A stretch of DNA of 64,000 nt from Laspinema olomoucense D3b (GCF_025370785.1 NZ_JAMXFA010000005.1:1-64000), one strand, 5' to 3'; positions 37,247 to 46,978 are shown, numbered from the stretch's first letter. Translations and numbers: made by a program. The notes: generated by a model not told the origin, from the sequence alone.

Positions 37247-37885
37247 ATGACTAAATCCAAAAAACCTCGGAAACAAAGCACCTCATCCCCCTCGGTCCCG
37301 AAAATTATAGAAATTGATGAAGGGGTTTTTGGCCCCCGACTCATGGAACGGGGGGAAATTCCCATCAATCTGGATCAAGTCATCGATTTAGTCAGCAAGA
37401 TGAGCCAGATACAAGCATTATTAATAGAGGCGGAAAATGAGGAGGAAGATGAGGAAGATTTATTTTTAGAAGATAGTTTTGATGAGGAGGAGTTGGAACT
37501 AGAATTACAAGAAATTTTAGGCACTTCTAATATAGAGGTGAATGAAGAGAATTTAAACCAATATTTAAAATTCCTGAAAGCTCGGATTAAGCCCCCTTAT
37601 AAACTGACGGGGAATGGTGAATTTGACTGGGAAGAAGAGTATGTGAGTGGCGGCAAGAGCAAAAAAGAATATGAAAAGCTGAAAAAACAACAGCCTTCTT
37701 ATACGGATACGTTTAGTTTGGTTCAGTTTTGTGATGTCGGGACAGAGGGGATTATGGTTAAGGTGGAACGGACCAGCGATCGCCGCCAGTTTATCTTGCC
37801 GTTAATTGATTTAGATGTGACCCCAGAAGATCCCGAGCATTTTGAATTAATTGATAATTATCTCCTGTGGTTTTTCAGTTATTAG
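37247..37885 (+). CDS. Acidic protein with a CcbP-like calcium-binding domain
   Basis: A 212-residue soluble protein. The N-terminus is basic (MTKSKKPRKQSTSS), the middle (about 65-90) is a dense Glu/Asp tract, and the C-terminal half (about 118-212) resembles the cyanobacterial calcium-binding domain annotated as CcbP-like: GNGEFDWEEEYVSGGKSKKE, PSYTDTFSLVQF, RRQFILPLIDLDVTPEDPEH and a terminal YLLWFFSY. The family assignment is from memory of related sequences and is moderate. The acidic tract could itself bind divalent cations. Confidence 0.65.
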   Translation: MTKSKKPRKQSTSSPSVPKIIEIDEGVFGPRLMERGEIPINLDQVIDLVSKMSQIQALLIEAENEEEDEEDLFLEDSFDEEELELELQEILGTSNIEVNEENLNQYLKFLKARIKPPYKLTGNGEFDWEEEYVSGGKSKKEYEKLKKQQPSYTDTFSLVQFCDVGTEGIMVKVERTSDRRQFILPLIDLDVTPEDPEHFELIDNYLLWFFSY

Positions 37886-37946
37886 ACGAATTTGCCGCAG
37901 GTTGAGGATTAACGATCGCCCTCCTGAACAACCCACCCACAATCCT

Positions 37947-38723
37947 TTAGCTCAATCTCACCCTCACTGTTGCACCGACAGCAAGTTGGAGTGTATAGGA
38001 AGCATTGCCGCCATTGATGGCAATTTCCACCCAACCATGAGAACCGACGAGGGCAACTGGCCCTCCTTTTGGCGCATCACTGTAAGTATTTCCGCCCGGA
38101 ATCATGCGATCGCCCACTCCCACAGACCCTAATTTCCCCATCACCAGACTGGCAGGAATGTTTGTAATCAGGTTACCAAAGCGATCGATATATTGGATAC
38201 AACCGACGATTTCCTGGTTTTGCCACTGACATTGCGGCAGATCCAGGGTGACTAAAGTCCGGGGATCAATCGCTGGTCCTAGATCCTCTAAAGGTACTCC
38301 CTTGCTCAGATGAGCGCCCACGGGAGCAAAAATATCTCGCCCATGAAACGTGGTACTCGGGTCAGGGGTGCGCCAGTAGTCAGAATTGCTCAGTTCCACT
38401 GCTGCAAGAATGGGGTTTTCTGGACTGAGGACCCCAGAGAATAACCCGTTATCAGGTCCCACCAAGGTGAAGTGCGGCATTTGCAGGGCGATCGCGCGCC
38501 GAGCACTGCCTACCCCAGGATCCACGACTGCCACATGAACGGTCCCTTGCGGGAAATAGGGATAAGCATTCATCAAACAAAAACGAGCAGCAGCAATATC
38601 CTGGGAAGGAATCTCATGGGTGAGGTCTACAATTGTGACCTTGGGATTGATACAAGCGATGACGCCCTTCATCACGCCGACATAGACATCATGGGAACCG
38701 AAATCTGTTAAGAGGGTAAGCAT
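37947..38723 (-). CDS. SAM hydrolase (SAM hydroxide adenosyltransferase, DUF62)
   Basis: A 258-residue member of the fluorinase/chlorinase/duf62 family. The family's hydrolytic triad is present at the canonical positions: Asp68 in VVDPGVG, Arg75 in SARR and His127 in FHGRDIF. It begins MLTLLTDFGSHDVYVGVMKG, a hallmark. The 23-residue insert that marks fluorinases is not apparent, so hydrolysis of S-adenosylmethionine to adenosine and methionine, not halogenation, is expected. The gene is convergent with the CcbP-like gene; a purine-rich tract lies just upstream of its start. Confidence 0.92.
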   Translation of the reverse strand: MLTLLTDFGSHDVYVGVMKGVIACINPKVTIVDLTHEIPSQDIAAARFCLMNAYPYFPQGTVHVAVVDPGVGSARRAIALQMPHFTLVGPDNGLFSGVLSPENPILAAVELSNSDYWRTPDPSTTFHGRDIFAPVGAHLSKGVPLEDLGPAIDPRTLVTLDLPQCQWQNQEIVGCIQYIDRFGNLITNIPASLVMGKLGSVGVGDRMIPGGNTYSDAPKGGPVALVGSHGWVEIAINGGNASYTLQLAVGATVRVRLS

Positions 38724-38825
38724 GGGGATGGGGACGGTGGGGGAGGTGGGGAGGATGGGGGAGGTGGAGGAGATGGGGGAGATGGGGTGGATGGGCGAAA
38801 TGGGGAGGATGGGGTGGATCGGGGA
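38724..38825. repeat. Purine-rich low-complexity tract
   Basis: A G/A-rich tract of degenerate GGGGAGGATG and GGGGGAGGTGG units on the plus strand, the same composition as the CATCCTCCC repeat at 9307-9380 but inverted. It lies directly upstream of the SAM hydrolase start, in its leader or promoter. Confidence 0.8.
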
Positions 38826-38926
38826 GAATTATTAAAATTTTGGTAAATTTTGATACTATTGCTGATTTTAAGTGTTATTTTAGAAGTAAGGGAAAATACA
38901 CGAATTGAAAACGGAAAAAGTCCACA

Positions 38927-39082
38927 ATGAACAAAATTAGTCATGAAACCTTGAAACAAGCGGCTGCGATGCATCGGGCCACTATCCGCCAGAAGCTACA
39001 GTATCGCCTAGAAATGGCTAGACAGAAAGGGGATGAAAACTTGGTTCGGATGCTTGAAGCCGAAGCCAGCTATTTCAGCTAA
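38927..39082 (+). CDS. 51-residue conserved-looking small protein
   Basis: Encodes MNKISHETLKQAAAMHRATI at the start, then RQKLQYRLEMARQKGDENLV and a tail ending EAEASYFS. It is Lys/Arg/Glu/Ala-rich and predicted to be two amphipathic helices (about 5-34 and 38-48). No signal or membrane segment. I recall similar tiny proteins in other cyanobacteria, but no function. Support for a real gene: clean ATG, helical periodicity, and a hairpin 50 bases after the stop. It is divergent from the SAM hydrolase gene. Confidence 0.65.
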   Translation: MNKISHETLKQAAAMHRATIRQKLQYRLEMARQKGDENLVRMLEAEASYFS

Positions 39083-39132
39083 CGCCCGATTATAAGGAAC
39101 CCCGTTGATAAAACCCGAATACAGACTGGATG

Positions 39133-39158
39133 TAGAGACGCCTCATTTCGCGTCTCTA
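39133..39158. terminator. Hairpin after the small protein gene
   Basis: TAGAGACGC pairs with GCGTCTCTA around an 8-base loop, about 50 bases beyond the stop of the 51-residue gene. This TAGAGACGC hairpin is common between cyanobacterial genes. Confidence 0.5.
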
Positions 39159-39230
39159 TTATAGTTTAAGGGTCTGGAATGAGATTTGGGGCTTCTAATC
39201 GGGATTAGAGATCAGCTTTGCAATATTTTA

Positions 39231-39284
39231 GGAAATGGGAGCATCTCAGGGGCTTGATCAAGCCCCAGAGATGCTCCCATTTCT
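39231..39284. terminator. 54-bp near-perfect palindrome downstream of the RTX gene
   Basis: Arms of 27 bases (39231-39257 and 39258-39284) pair with two mismatches and no loop, centred on TTGATCAA. It lies about 40 bases beyond the stop of the minus-strand RTX gene and is probably its terminator or an inserted palindromic repeat. Confidence 0.55.
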
Positions 39285-39326
39285 GTTGGGGATGTTGTAT
39301 TTGCCTCCAGGGTCCGGAAAGCTACC

Positions 39327-42300
39327 CTACAGAAACTGGATGCTGCTGACCCCTGCGGCAGAGACTCCCATCAAGGATGCCAAAATTTCGCCGGTACTGG
39401 CGATCGCAATGTCGGTGATGTCGCCGTTTTGAGTAATTAACAGCCGATCCCGGGTTAATTCCCCGGTTAATTCCAAAAAATCCTGTTCCACTTCAAAATC
39501 CCCGATCAGGTCCTTGCCGTAACCCGCTTGAAGTACAAACCGATCGCGCCCGTTACCTCCAATTAGGGTATCGTTGCCAAAATCCCCACTCAGGCGATCG
39601 TTCCCCTGTCCCCCGGCGAGGATATCGTTTTCTTTACCCCCAAACAAGGTATCGTCTCCCTGATCACCATTGAGAGTGTCATCGCCGCGATCGCCATAGA
39701 GTAAGTCATTTCCCATACCCCCACAAAGACAATCTTTTTCCGTATTAGGATCCATCGGTTCCTCAATGCCAGTACCCCCGAGAATGGTGTCATCCCCATC
39801 GCCACCGCAGAGGGTATCATTGCCGCGATCGCCGAAAATTAAATCATTGCTGTGATCTCCGGCAACAATATCATCCTGCTTGCCACCGCGTAGGGTATCG
39901 TTTCCCTCACCCCCAGATACCGAATCATCCCCCTGGTTGCCGTTAAGGAAATCATTTCCCGCGCCACCGAAGAGCAAATCCCGCCCATTGGGGTCAAAAA
40001 CTGCGGCATCATTGGGATTTCCTAAAAGGGTATCGTCACCCAGTTCGCCCAACAGGGTATCATTGCCAATATCGCCAAAGATGAGATCGTTATCTTTGCC
40101 ACCGTGAACAAAATCATCATTTTTTCCGGCATGGGTGGTATCGTTTCCTTCATTGCCGAATAGATAGTCATTCCCGCGATTTCCAAACAGTAAATCGGCA
40201 TCTAAAAAGGGACCAACAGGAACATTACTTCCTTTGCCACCATAGAGGGTATCGTTGCCTAAATCGCCATAGAGGGTATCGTTTTCTTGATCGCCCAAGA
40301 TTTGATCATCGTCTTTTCCGCCCCATATCCGATCGCCTCCGAATTCGCCGGAAATGGTATCGTTGCCTTCGTTCCCAAATAGATCATCGTTTCCCGCATT
40401 CCCTTCTATCCAGTCGCGATCGCCTTGGGAACCGATGGGAAAAGTGCTACCGATTCCCCCGAGGATGGTATCATCTCCGGCACTTCCTAAAAGATTGTCA
40501 TCACCCGGGTTGCCAAAGAGTAAATCATTGCTGCTGCCTCCGTTAATTTCATCCGGGCGACTGCTGCCTTGTAATCTGTCATTTTCTTCGGTACCGATGA
40601 GGATAGTTTCTACTAAATTGGGTTGGGCGATCGCTGCTGCTAAGGGTAAGAATTCCGGTACTGTGAGATTTGGGCAATTGCAATCCGGTATCTCTAGGGG
40701 AGTTAAGGGGGGTATTGGTGTTTCCGTGACGCTGGAATCTGGATTAAGGGTAGATGGCAGGATGGGTTCTCCTATCACTTCCAGGGGGGGTGAGGGAGTG
40801 GGTTCCGGTTCCAGTTGTGGGGGTTCGTCATCATCAGTGATTGTGGCGATCGCTTGGGGAGTGGCGATCGCGGCATTGACGGAATTAGAAAGAGTGATTA
40901 CAAAACGTTCCTCGGGTTCATCAATGGTATCGCCTGCGATCGGCACTGTAATTGTTTTTGTCGTTTCCCCGGGATTAAACTGTAATGTGCTACTCGTTGC
41001 CGTATAATCTTCCGGAGAAGTCGCACTATCATCAATAGTGGCATAATCTACGGTAGCCAGTTGGTTAAGTGGCGCATTCAGCGTCACCGTAAAAATTGCA
41101 TTAGTTCTATCAGAATTTCCTTCATTAACCCTAATATCTTCCAGGGTAAAACTGGGTGCAATCACTACTTGACCCCCGGAAAATTCCGAAGTGTTGTTAT
41201 TGGGGTCTGTAGCAGTAGCGGTGATGAATTCATTGGCAGGAACGGCACTATCCAAGGTTTCCGTAAAGCTAACATTGCCAGTAGCATCGGTGGTAACCGT
41301 GGTAAATCCTATAAATCTTTCCCCTTCGCCAAATCCCGAAGGGTCTACAGTGCGATTTGTGAAAAATTCTAGGCGAAATTCAGTATTAGCGGTGCTGTTG
41401 AGCGTCCCTAAAACTGTGGTACTTGTTCCATTAGAAATCGCTGAAGCAATTACCGGAAAATTTTGGAGATTATTAGTTCCTGTATCTGCATCTCCTTCAT
41501 CATTTGCCGTTGTACCGGCAGTGTTAATAGCAGGACCGGCTAAATCGATTCCTAAGCGACTGTTAGAAAATATAGCATTGGATAAAATTCCGTTATTACT
41601 GCCCGGACTAACCTGAATTCCAGCCCTTCCATTAAAGCCAATTTGGTTGCTTTCTCCTGTAGCTATTCCCCCAATAAGGTTATTAGCCGTTAGGGAAGCA
41701 ATATCAACGCCATTTGCAGCATTTCCTAGGGGGCTAATTCCATCAGCTTGCGTGCCAATAAAGTTACCTAAAACTCGGTTACTGCTGGAAGCGAGGTAAA
41801 TGCCATTACCGCTATTTCCTGAAATCAAATTCCGGGCATTTGGGGTTGTGCCCCCGATGGTGGTGTTACGCGGGAAAGCATCAGTAACAATCCCATCTCC
41901 ACCATTTGCGATCGCAACTTTTCCTGTAACATCCGTGCCGATATAATTTGCAGCAATCAGGGTCCCAGAAGATCCAAGACCTAAATCAATTCCATCGGAG
42001 CGATTTCCGGAAATCAGATTACCAGAACCCGGTTCTAAGCCCCCAATTTTATTGTTTTCTGCCGCTAAAATAGACACACCAAATGCATTACTAAGCGCAG
42101 ATTCTCCCGTAAGATTAGTTCCTATAAAATTGCCTAAAAGTTGATTATTGTTAGCATTGGTTTGAATTGAAACACCCACTGATTGATTACCGGAAATAAT
42201 ATTGCGATCGCCTTCAGTTGTACCCCCAATCAGATTCCCTGTTGCACCTTGAGCAATCACAACCCCAGCTTCACCATTGGCAAGTGCTACATTCCCCGTG

Positions 42301-43961
42301 AAATCGGTGCCGATTAGATTTCCCGTCACTCGATTATCATTGGAACTGTTACCACCTAGCAGAATCCCATCGCCTCTATTTCCAGAGATTAAGTTATTGC
42401 TAATAATATTATTCGCCCCATCAATCCGCAGTCCATCTCCACTATTCTGTAACGCTTTGTCTCCTAGAAAATTAGTACCAATATAATTGCCTACTATTGA
42501 ATGATTTCCGCTCGTTTCGCGAACATAAATTCCCGAAATCCCATTACCCGAAATAACATTGCGACTGGCAGTGGAATCCTCACCGATTAGGGTCCTAGAG
42601 CCACCAGCTATCTGAATTCCATCAAACGTATTTCTTAAAGAAATTTCCCCCGTAATATCTGTCCCAATAAAATTGCCTAAAATTTGATTATCATTCGCCT
42701 CACTGCCACTAAGGAGAATCCCATGAAAGTCATTACCCGAAATAATGTTCCGGGCATTGACAGTTGTTCCACCAATACGATTATTAGACGCATTGCGAAT
42801 GACAATCCCGCTCCCTGCGTTACCCAAATCCAAAGTTCCGGTAACATCCGTTCCGATTAAATTTCCTAAAATTTGGTTTCTACTTGCCCGGTTGCCTTCA
42901 ATATCAATTCCAACAGAAGATGTATTATTATTTCCTGAAATCAGGTTATTTTGAATCGTATTATTAGCGGAGTCTTGAATCAAAATACCTGAACCATTGC
43001 GTTCCAGTAAACCTGTTCCATTGACGTTGGTTCCCAGGTAATTGTTTTCAAGCAAATTATTGCCATTTTCACGAATGAGAATAGCGGCATTACTAAATCC
43101 AGCCCGATTAATCACCAATCCGCGAACGGTGCTATTTCCGGCGGTAATTTGTAAAACTCCCCTATCTAATCCCCCTACATTTGTACCATCAATTTCAATC
43201 AGGGGACTTGCCGTATATCCGGGTTGAGTTGTAGCATCAATAATGACAGAATTACTAATGACAGGGAGGGCCGATAAAGGCTGAATAGTTTGCACTCCAC
43301 CGCCGCCAATATTAAACGTAATTGTATCAAGTTCCGGGCTAGTATTCGCTTCTAAAATCGCTTGTCGCAAAGAACCCACGCCACTATCATTGGAATTAGT
43401 AACTATGAACGTCCCCAGAACCGAGGCATAATGTTCTAGGGTTTGGGAATCAAAGGGTAAAACCGTCTCAATTGCCCCCGTTTTAACTTCAAACTTCCAA
43501 TTCCCGCCGAGGGTACTATTGCCGGTTTTACTATTAGAAGCGGCAACCGTTATGCCAGTTAAATTCCTGAGTTTTTGGATAAATTCTTCTCCCCGATCGC
43601 CTGCTGCAACTTCGCACCCATAAACAAGCAGTGAGGGAGAGCAATCCGGGGAAAAAGCATCACTCCACTGCTGCAACAAATCGGCATAACAACTAAGGGT
43701 TTCTAACGTGAGATACCCATTGCCCAGTTGTAGACAGGCAGCACTACCATGAGAGAGAATATGCAGGGTATGCAATCCCTTTCTTTGGGCTAAAATAGCG
43801 GAAATTTGCTCAATTCCATCTTGTTTAGTTCCCAGGGCGATCGCCTCTGTCCCTGCCACTCTACCAGCAACCAAATGTTGCCATTCCGGTACTGCCGAAT
43901 CAATCAAGATGAGGGTATGAATCGAGGGCGCTTTAAGAGTAGGTTTCATCAAAGTTTCCAT
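39327..43961 (-). CDS. Giant DUF4347 / beta-helix / Calx-beta / RTX calcium-binding protein
   Basis: A 1544-residue exported protein. Order: DUF4347 domain (about 15-185; LIDSAVPEWQHLV, HILSHGSAACLQLG, LLVYGCEVAAGDRGEEF); a long right-handed beta-helix (about 205-860) of repeats such as NLISGN and GNFIGT(D/N)xTG, about 25 residues each; a Calx-beta domain (about 940-1045; DYATIDDSATSPEDYTATS, GDTIDEPEERFVITL); a Pro-rich linker; then RTX nonapeptides (GGxGNDxLxG) to about 1460 and a C-terminal FDF-like secretion region (DRFVLQAGYGKDLIGDFEVE). There is no Sec signal; export by a type I system is expected from RTX family knowledge. Likely a surface adhesin or matrix protein. Start ATG with GGGAGAA upstream. 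No transporter gene is adjacent. Confidence 0.9.
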   Translation of the reverse strand: METLMKPTLKAPSIHTLILIDSAVPEWQHLVAGRVAGTEAIALGTKQDGIEQISAILAQRKGLHTLHILSHGSAACLQLGNGYLTLETLSCYADLLQQWSDAFSPDCSPSLLVYGCEVAAGDRGEEFIQKLRNLTGITVAASNSKTGNSTLGGNWKFEVKTGAIETVLPFDSQTLEHYASVLGTFIVTNSNDSGVGSLRQAILEANTSPELDTITFNIGGGGVQTIQPLSALPVISNSVIIDATTQPGYTASPLIEIDGTNVGGLDRGVLQITAGNSTVRGLVINRAGFSNAAILIRENGNNLLENNYLGTNVNGTGLLERNGSGILIQDSANNTIQNNLISGNNNTSSVGIDIEGNRASRNQILGNLIGTDVTGTLDLGNAGSGIVIRNASNNRIGGTTVNARNIISGNDFHGILLSGSEANDNQILGNFIGTDITGEISLRNTFDGIQIAGGSRTLIGEDSTASRNVISGNGISGIYVRETSGNHSIVGNYIGTNFLGDKALQNSGDGLRIDGANNIISNNLISGNRGDGILLGGNSSNDNRVTGNLIGTDFTGNVALANGEAGVVIAQGATGNLIGGTTEGDRNIISGNQSVGVSIQTNANNNQLLGNFIGTNLTGESALSNAFGVSILAAENNKIGGLEPGSGNLISGNRSDGIDLGLGSSGTLIAANYIGTDVTGKVAIANGGDGIVTDAFPRNTTIGGTTPNARNLISGNSGNGIYLASSSNRVLGNFIGTQADGISPLGNAANGVDIASLTANNLIGGIATGESNQIGFNGRAGIQVSPGSNNGILSNAIFSNSRLGIDLAGPAINTAGTTANDEGDADTGTNNLQNFPVIASAISNGTSTTVLGTLNSTANTEFRLEFFTNRTVDPSGFGEGERFIGFTTVTTDATGNVSFTETLDSAVPANEFITATATDPNNNTSEFSGGQVVIAPSFTLEDIRVNEGNSDRTNAIFTVTLNAPLNQLATVDYATIDDSATSPEDYTATSSTLQFNPGETTKTITVPIAGDTIDEPEERFVITLSNSVNAAIATPQAIATITDDDEPPQLEPEPTPSPPLEVIGEPILPSTLNPDSSVTETPIPPLTPLEIPDCNCPNLTVPEFLPLAAAIAQPNLVETILIGTEENDRLQGSSRPDEINGGSSNDLLFGNPGDDNLLGSAGDDTILGGIGSTFPIGSQGDRDWIEGNAGNDDLFGNEGNDTISGEFGGDRIWGGKDDDQILGDQENDTLYGDLGNDTLYGGKGSNVPVGPFLDADLLFGNRGNDYLFGNEGNDTTHAGKNDDFVHGGKDNDLIFGDIGNDTLLGELGDDTLLGNPNDAAVFDPNGRDLLFGGAGNDFLNGNQGDDSVSGGEGNDTLRGGKQDDIVAGDHSNDLIFGDRGNDTLCGGDGDDTILGGTGIEEPMDPNTEKDCLCGGMGNDLLYGDRGDDTLNGDQGDDTLFGGKENDILAGGQGNDRLSGDFGNDTLIGGNGRDRFVLQAGYGKDLIGDFEVEQDFLELTGELTRDRLLITQNGDITDIAIASTGEILASLMGVSAAGVSSIQFL

Positions 43962-44318
43962 TATGAAAGTTCTCCCAATTATTTATTATCAATTAGAGGG
44001 CAATTCAGCAGACTTTACTCACTTTTGTGATAAGTCCAGGTTTTTAAATCAAGCAGAGCTATTTAAGAGATGAAAGCATATTTTGTTAAAAATGGTAGGG
44101 CTAATTGATTAATTTTTATAAAAATTCACATAAAATTGAGGGCATCGCTATTTCGTGCGATCGCCCTCAATTGGTAGGTAAACTTACTTTGAAGAATTTC
44201 CGAGAAAGTCCATCATGCCGCCGAGGTTATAAACCGGGTTTCTTGCCGAGATTTGTGGCAGATTCCGGAAGGTTTGTTCAGAAACCCGGTTTCTGGTCCT
44301 GGTATCGAGTAGGGAGGA
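43962..44318. other. Intergenic region with family 1 repeats
   Basis: About 360 bp holding the RTX gene promoter and two family 1 palindromes; no gene recognised. Confidence 0.55.
44228..44303. repeat. REP-like palindromic repeats, family 1, third locus
   Basis: Two palindromes, ATAAACCGGGTTTCTTG and CAGAAACCCGGTTTCTGG, about 50 bp apart and in inverted relation, the second followed by TCCTGG as at the other loci. It lies directly downstream of tldD. Confidence 0.75.
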
Positions 44319-45698
44319 TTATCGTCCACCAACAACGACATTTTGAATAGAAACGTGGGGCCCACCAACACTCACAGGTAACGGGGATTGTCCACCTTTA
44401 CCGCATCCCCCATTCAGATAAACCGAATCAGAACCGATCGCCTGAATATCCTTAAGAGTTTGGAACACATTTCCCGAAAGCGTCACATCACTCACAGGTT
44501 CCGCAATTTTCCCATTGCGAATCATGTACCCTTCTGCTGCTGCAAAAGTAAACATTTCCCCATTCGTTTGACCCCCAAGCATCCGGACTGCATAAACCCC
44601 TTCATCGATATGACCAATCATATCTTCAAACGAGCAATCTCCCGCTTCTATTGCCGTATTAGTCATTCGGACAATGGGGGCGTAGGTGGCACTGAGGGCG
44701 CGAGCATTTCCCGTGGGTGTTTCATGCATTTTTCCCGCAGTTTCTCGGCTGTGCAAACGCTGAGTCAGAACGCCATCTTTGATGAGATATTTCCGTTGAC
44801 CCTCCACCCCTTCATCATCATATTTTAGGGAACCCGGTAAGTTAGGAATTGTGGCATCATCCACCACATTCAATTGGGGAATTCCCAAGGGTTTACCGAG
44901 TTGAAGCACTTCCTGCATCTGAGGATTTTCATAGACAAAATCCGCCTCAGACAAATGACCGAATGCTTCATGAATAAAGACTCCGGCGAGATAGGGGTCA
45001 AGGACAACGGTATATTGACCGCCTTTAACGGATTTAGCTTCTAACTGGCGAATTGCCCGTTCTGCGGCACTGCGAACCCGATTTTCAATGCCGGTGAAGG
45101 CATCATAATCCGATCGCGAATGGACCGATTCATAGCCTTGGCGCACTAAACCGCCTTCACCCCTTGCGATCGCCCCAAAACCACCGGAAATATCCAGGCG
45201 TTCTTGAGCAATACAGGTCCCCGTCGAGTTGACAAAATAGGTAATTCCAAAGCGATCGCGATAACTGGAACTGGTGGTTTGAATCCTCGGGTCAAAATCC
45301 AGCAAAAGCTGATTATAATTTTCCACCATTTGCCGCTTTTCTTCCAGGGAGACCCCCCGGGGATCCCGCAGTAATGACTCAGCGACATAATCCTGAATCG
45401 GTTTAATATCAGCTAACTGAGTGCTGTCTGAACCGATTAATTTAGCTTGGGAAATCGCTTCTTCCAGGCGATCGCCCAACTCATCTAAACCATTAAACGT
45501 CACAAAACTCCACCCCCCCTTATGACAGGCGCGGACCCCACCAGCGAGGGAAAAATTGCGATTCACTGCATCCAGGCGATCCCCGCGAAACGAGATTGCC
45601 GTGGATTCGCTTTGTTCCATGCGAATTTCTAAATAATCGACGCGATCGCGGTAAGGGGCGATCGCTGAGAGTAACCGATCCTGCATTGAATGATTCAC
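44319..45698 (-). CDS. tldD: Metalloprotease TldD
   Basis: A 459-residue TldD/PmbA-family protein. The zinc-protease motif HEAFGH is at 243-248, and the family's C-terminal GGCGKGGQ (near 435) contributes the third metal ligand. Length and the HExxxH motif identify the TldD (catalytic) partner; PmbA/TldE lacks the motif. In E. coli, TldD/E cleaves microcin B17 leader peptides and CcdA. No pmbA gene is adjacent here. The start could be Met1 or Met5 (NHSM). Confidence 0.93.
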   Translation of the reverse strand: MNHSMQDRLLSAIAPYRDRVDYLEIRMEQSESTAISFRGDRLDAVNRNFSLAGGVRACHKGGWSFVTFNGLDELGDRLEEAISQAKLIGSDSTQLADIKPIQDYVAESLLRDPRGVSLEEKRQMVENYNQLLLDFDPRIQTTSSSYRDRFGITYFVNSTGTCIAQERLDISGGFGAIARGEGGLVRQGYESVHSRSDYDAFTGIENRVRSAAERAIRQLEAKSVKGGQYTVVLDPYLAGVFIHEAFGHLSEADFVYENPQMQEVLQLGKPLGIPQLNVVDDATIPNLPGSLKYDDEGVEGQRKYLIKDGVLTQRLHSRETAGKMHETPTGNARALSATYAPIVRMTNTAIEAGDCSFEDMIGHIDEGVYAVRMLGGQTNGEMFTFAAAEGYMIRNGKIAEPVSDVTLSGNVFQTLKDIQAIGSDSVYLNGGCGKGGQSPLPVSVGGPHVSIQNVVVGGR

Positions 45699-45997
45699 GC
45701 GCTAACTTTCCAGATTTGACAACTTGCAACCTTTCTTACTTCCAGTTTAATGTGCCAACCTAGAAACTGAGGACGGTATCCCCCCTGACGTGATCCCCCC
45801 TCAACCGCTACCCCTCTGAAAACCCTGTAAGCCTGGATCCTTCACCCCAGAAAACCGAGGAACCTAGAGCGGGACCAGGGATCAAAGTCAACTCCCCAGG
45901 GATTCCCCCGAAAATTCCATCACCAAAGCCAGAATCTCTAGCGTCTGGAAAATGCAATGGTATAAGATAAAAGCTTGTCCCCTTACCCACCTTGAAG

Positions 45998-46978
45998 ATG
46001 GCAGAAACCCTTTTCTTCAACGCGCTCAAAGCCGCCATTGACGAAGAAATGGCCCGTGACCCTACAGTATTCGTCCTCGGTGAAGATGTCGGTCAGTATG
46101 GCGGATCCTACAAAGTCACCAAGGACCTGTACGAAAAATATGGCGAACTGAGGGTACTCGACACCCCGATCGCGGAAAATAGCTTTACTGGGATGGCGGT
46201 TGGTGCCGCCATGACAGGATTGCGCCCGATTATTGAAGGCATGAACATGGGCTTTTTGCTCCTCGCCTTCAACCAAATCGCCAACAATGCCATGCTGCGC
46301 TATACCTCCGGTGGCAACTTTACAATGCCCATGGTAATTCGCGGTCCCGGTGGGGTTGGACGACAACTCGGTGCAGAACATTCCCAGCGCTTAGAAACCT
46401 ATTTTCAGGCCGTTCCTGGCTTAAAAATGGTCGCCTGTTCCACCCCGTACAACGCCAAAGGATTGCTCAAAAGTGCCATCCGTGACAATAACCCCGTGCT
46501 ATTTTTCGAGCACGTCCTCCTTTATAATTTAAAAGAAGACCTGCCCTCAGAAGAATATCTCGTGCCTCTGGATAAAGCAGAAGTGGTCCGACGGGGTAAA
46601 GATGTCACGATTTTGACCTATTCGCGGATGCGCCATCACGTTCTGCAAGCGGTGCCGCAGATTGTGAAAGAAGGGTTTGATCCGGAAGTCATTGACTTAA
46701 TTTCCCTCAAACCCCTGGATCTCGAAACCATTGGCGAATCGATTCGCAAAACCCATCGGGTGATTATTGTAGAGGAAGCAATGAAAACAGGGGGGATTGG
46801 GGCTGAAATTATTGCTTCAATTAATGATCGGTTCTTTGATGAGCTGGATGCACCTGTGCTGAGACTTTCGTCCCAGGATATTCCCACGCCCTACAATGGT
46901 ACCTTAGAGCGACTAACCATCGTGCAACCGCCCCAAATTGTCGAAGCGGTGCAAAAAATGGTGGGCCTCAAAATATAA
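45998..46978 (+). CDS. pdhB: Pyruvate dehydrogenase E1 component, beta subunit
   Basis: A 326-residue E1-beta, the transketolase-like half that binds the diphosphate pocket with E1-alpha and supplies acetyl-CoA. Motifs: [34 protein letters not shown] (with the conserved Glu near ThDP), [16 protein letters not shown] and LISLKPLD. The frame opens with TTG at 45992, but the ATG at 45998 gives the standard start [12 protein letters not shown]1-alpha is not in the window. It is followed by secD at 95 bp, separated by an inverted repeat, a gene order I recall from other cyanobacteria. Confidence 0.95.
   Translation: MAETLFFNALKAAIDEEMARDPTVFVLGEDVGQYGGSYKVTKDLYEKYGELRVLDTPIAENSFTGMAVGAAMTGLRPIIEGMNMGFLLLAFNQIANNAMLRYTSGGNFTMPMVIRGPGGVGRQLGAEHSQRLETYFQAVPGLKMVACSTPYNAKGLLKSAIRDNNPVLFFEHVLLYNLKEDLPSEEYLVPLDKAEVVRRGKDVTILTYSRMRHHVLQAVPQIVKEGFDPEVIDLISLKPLDLETIGESIRKTHRVIIVEEAMKTGGIGAEIIASINDRFFDELDAPVLRLSSQDIPTPYNGTLERLTIVQPPQIVEAVQKMVGLKI

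Noticed and set aside
40354..41616. Plus-strand frames within the giant RTX gene
   Set aside because: Antisense shadows of repetitive coding sequence.
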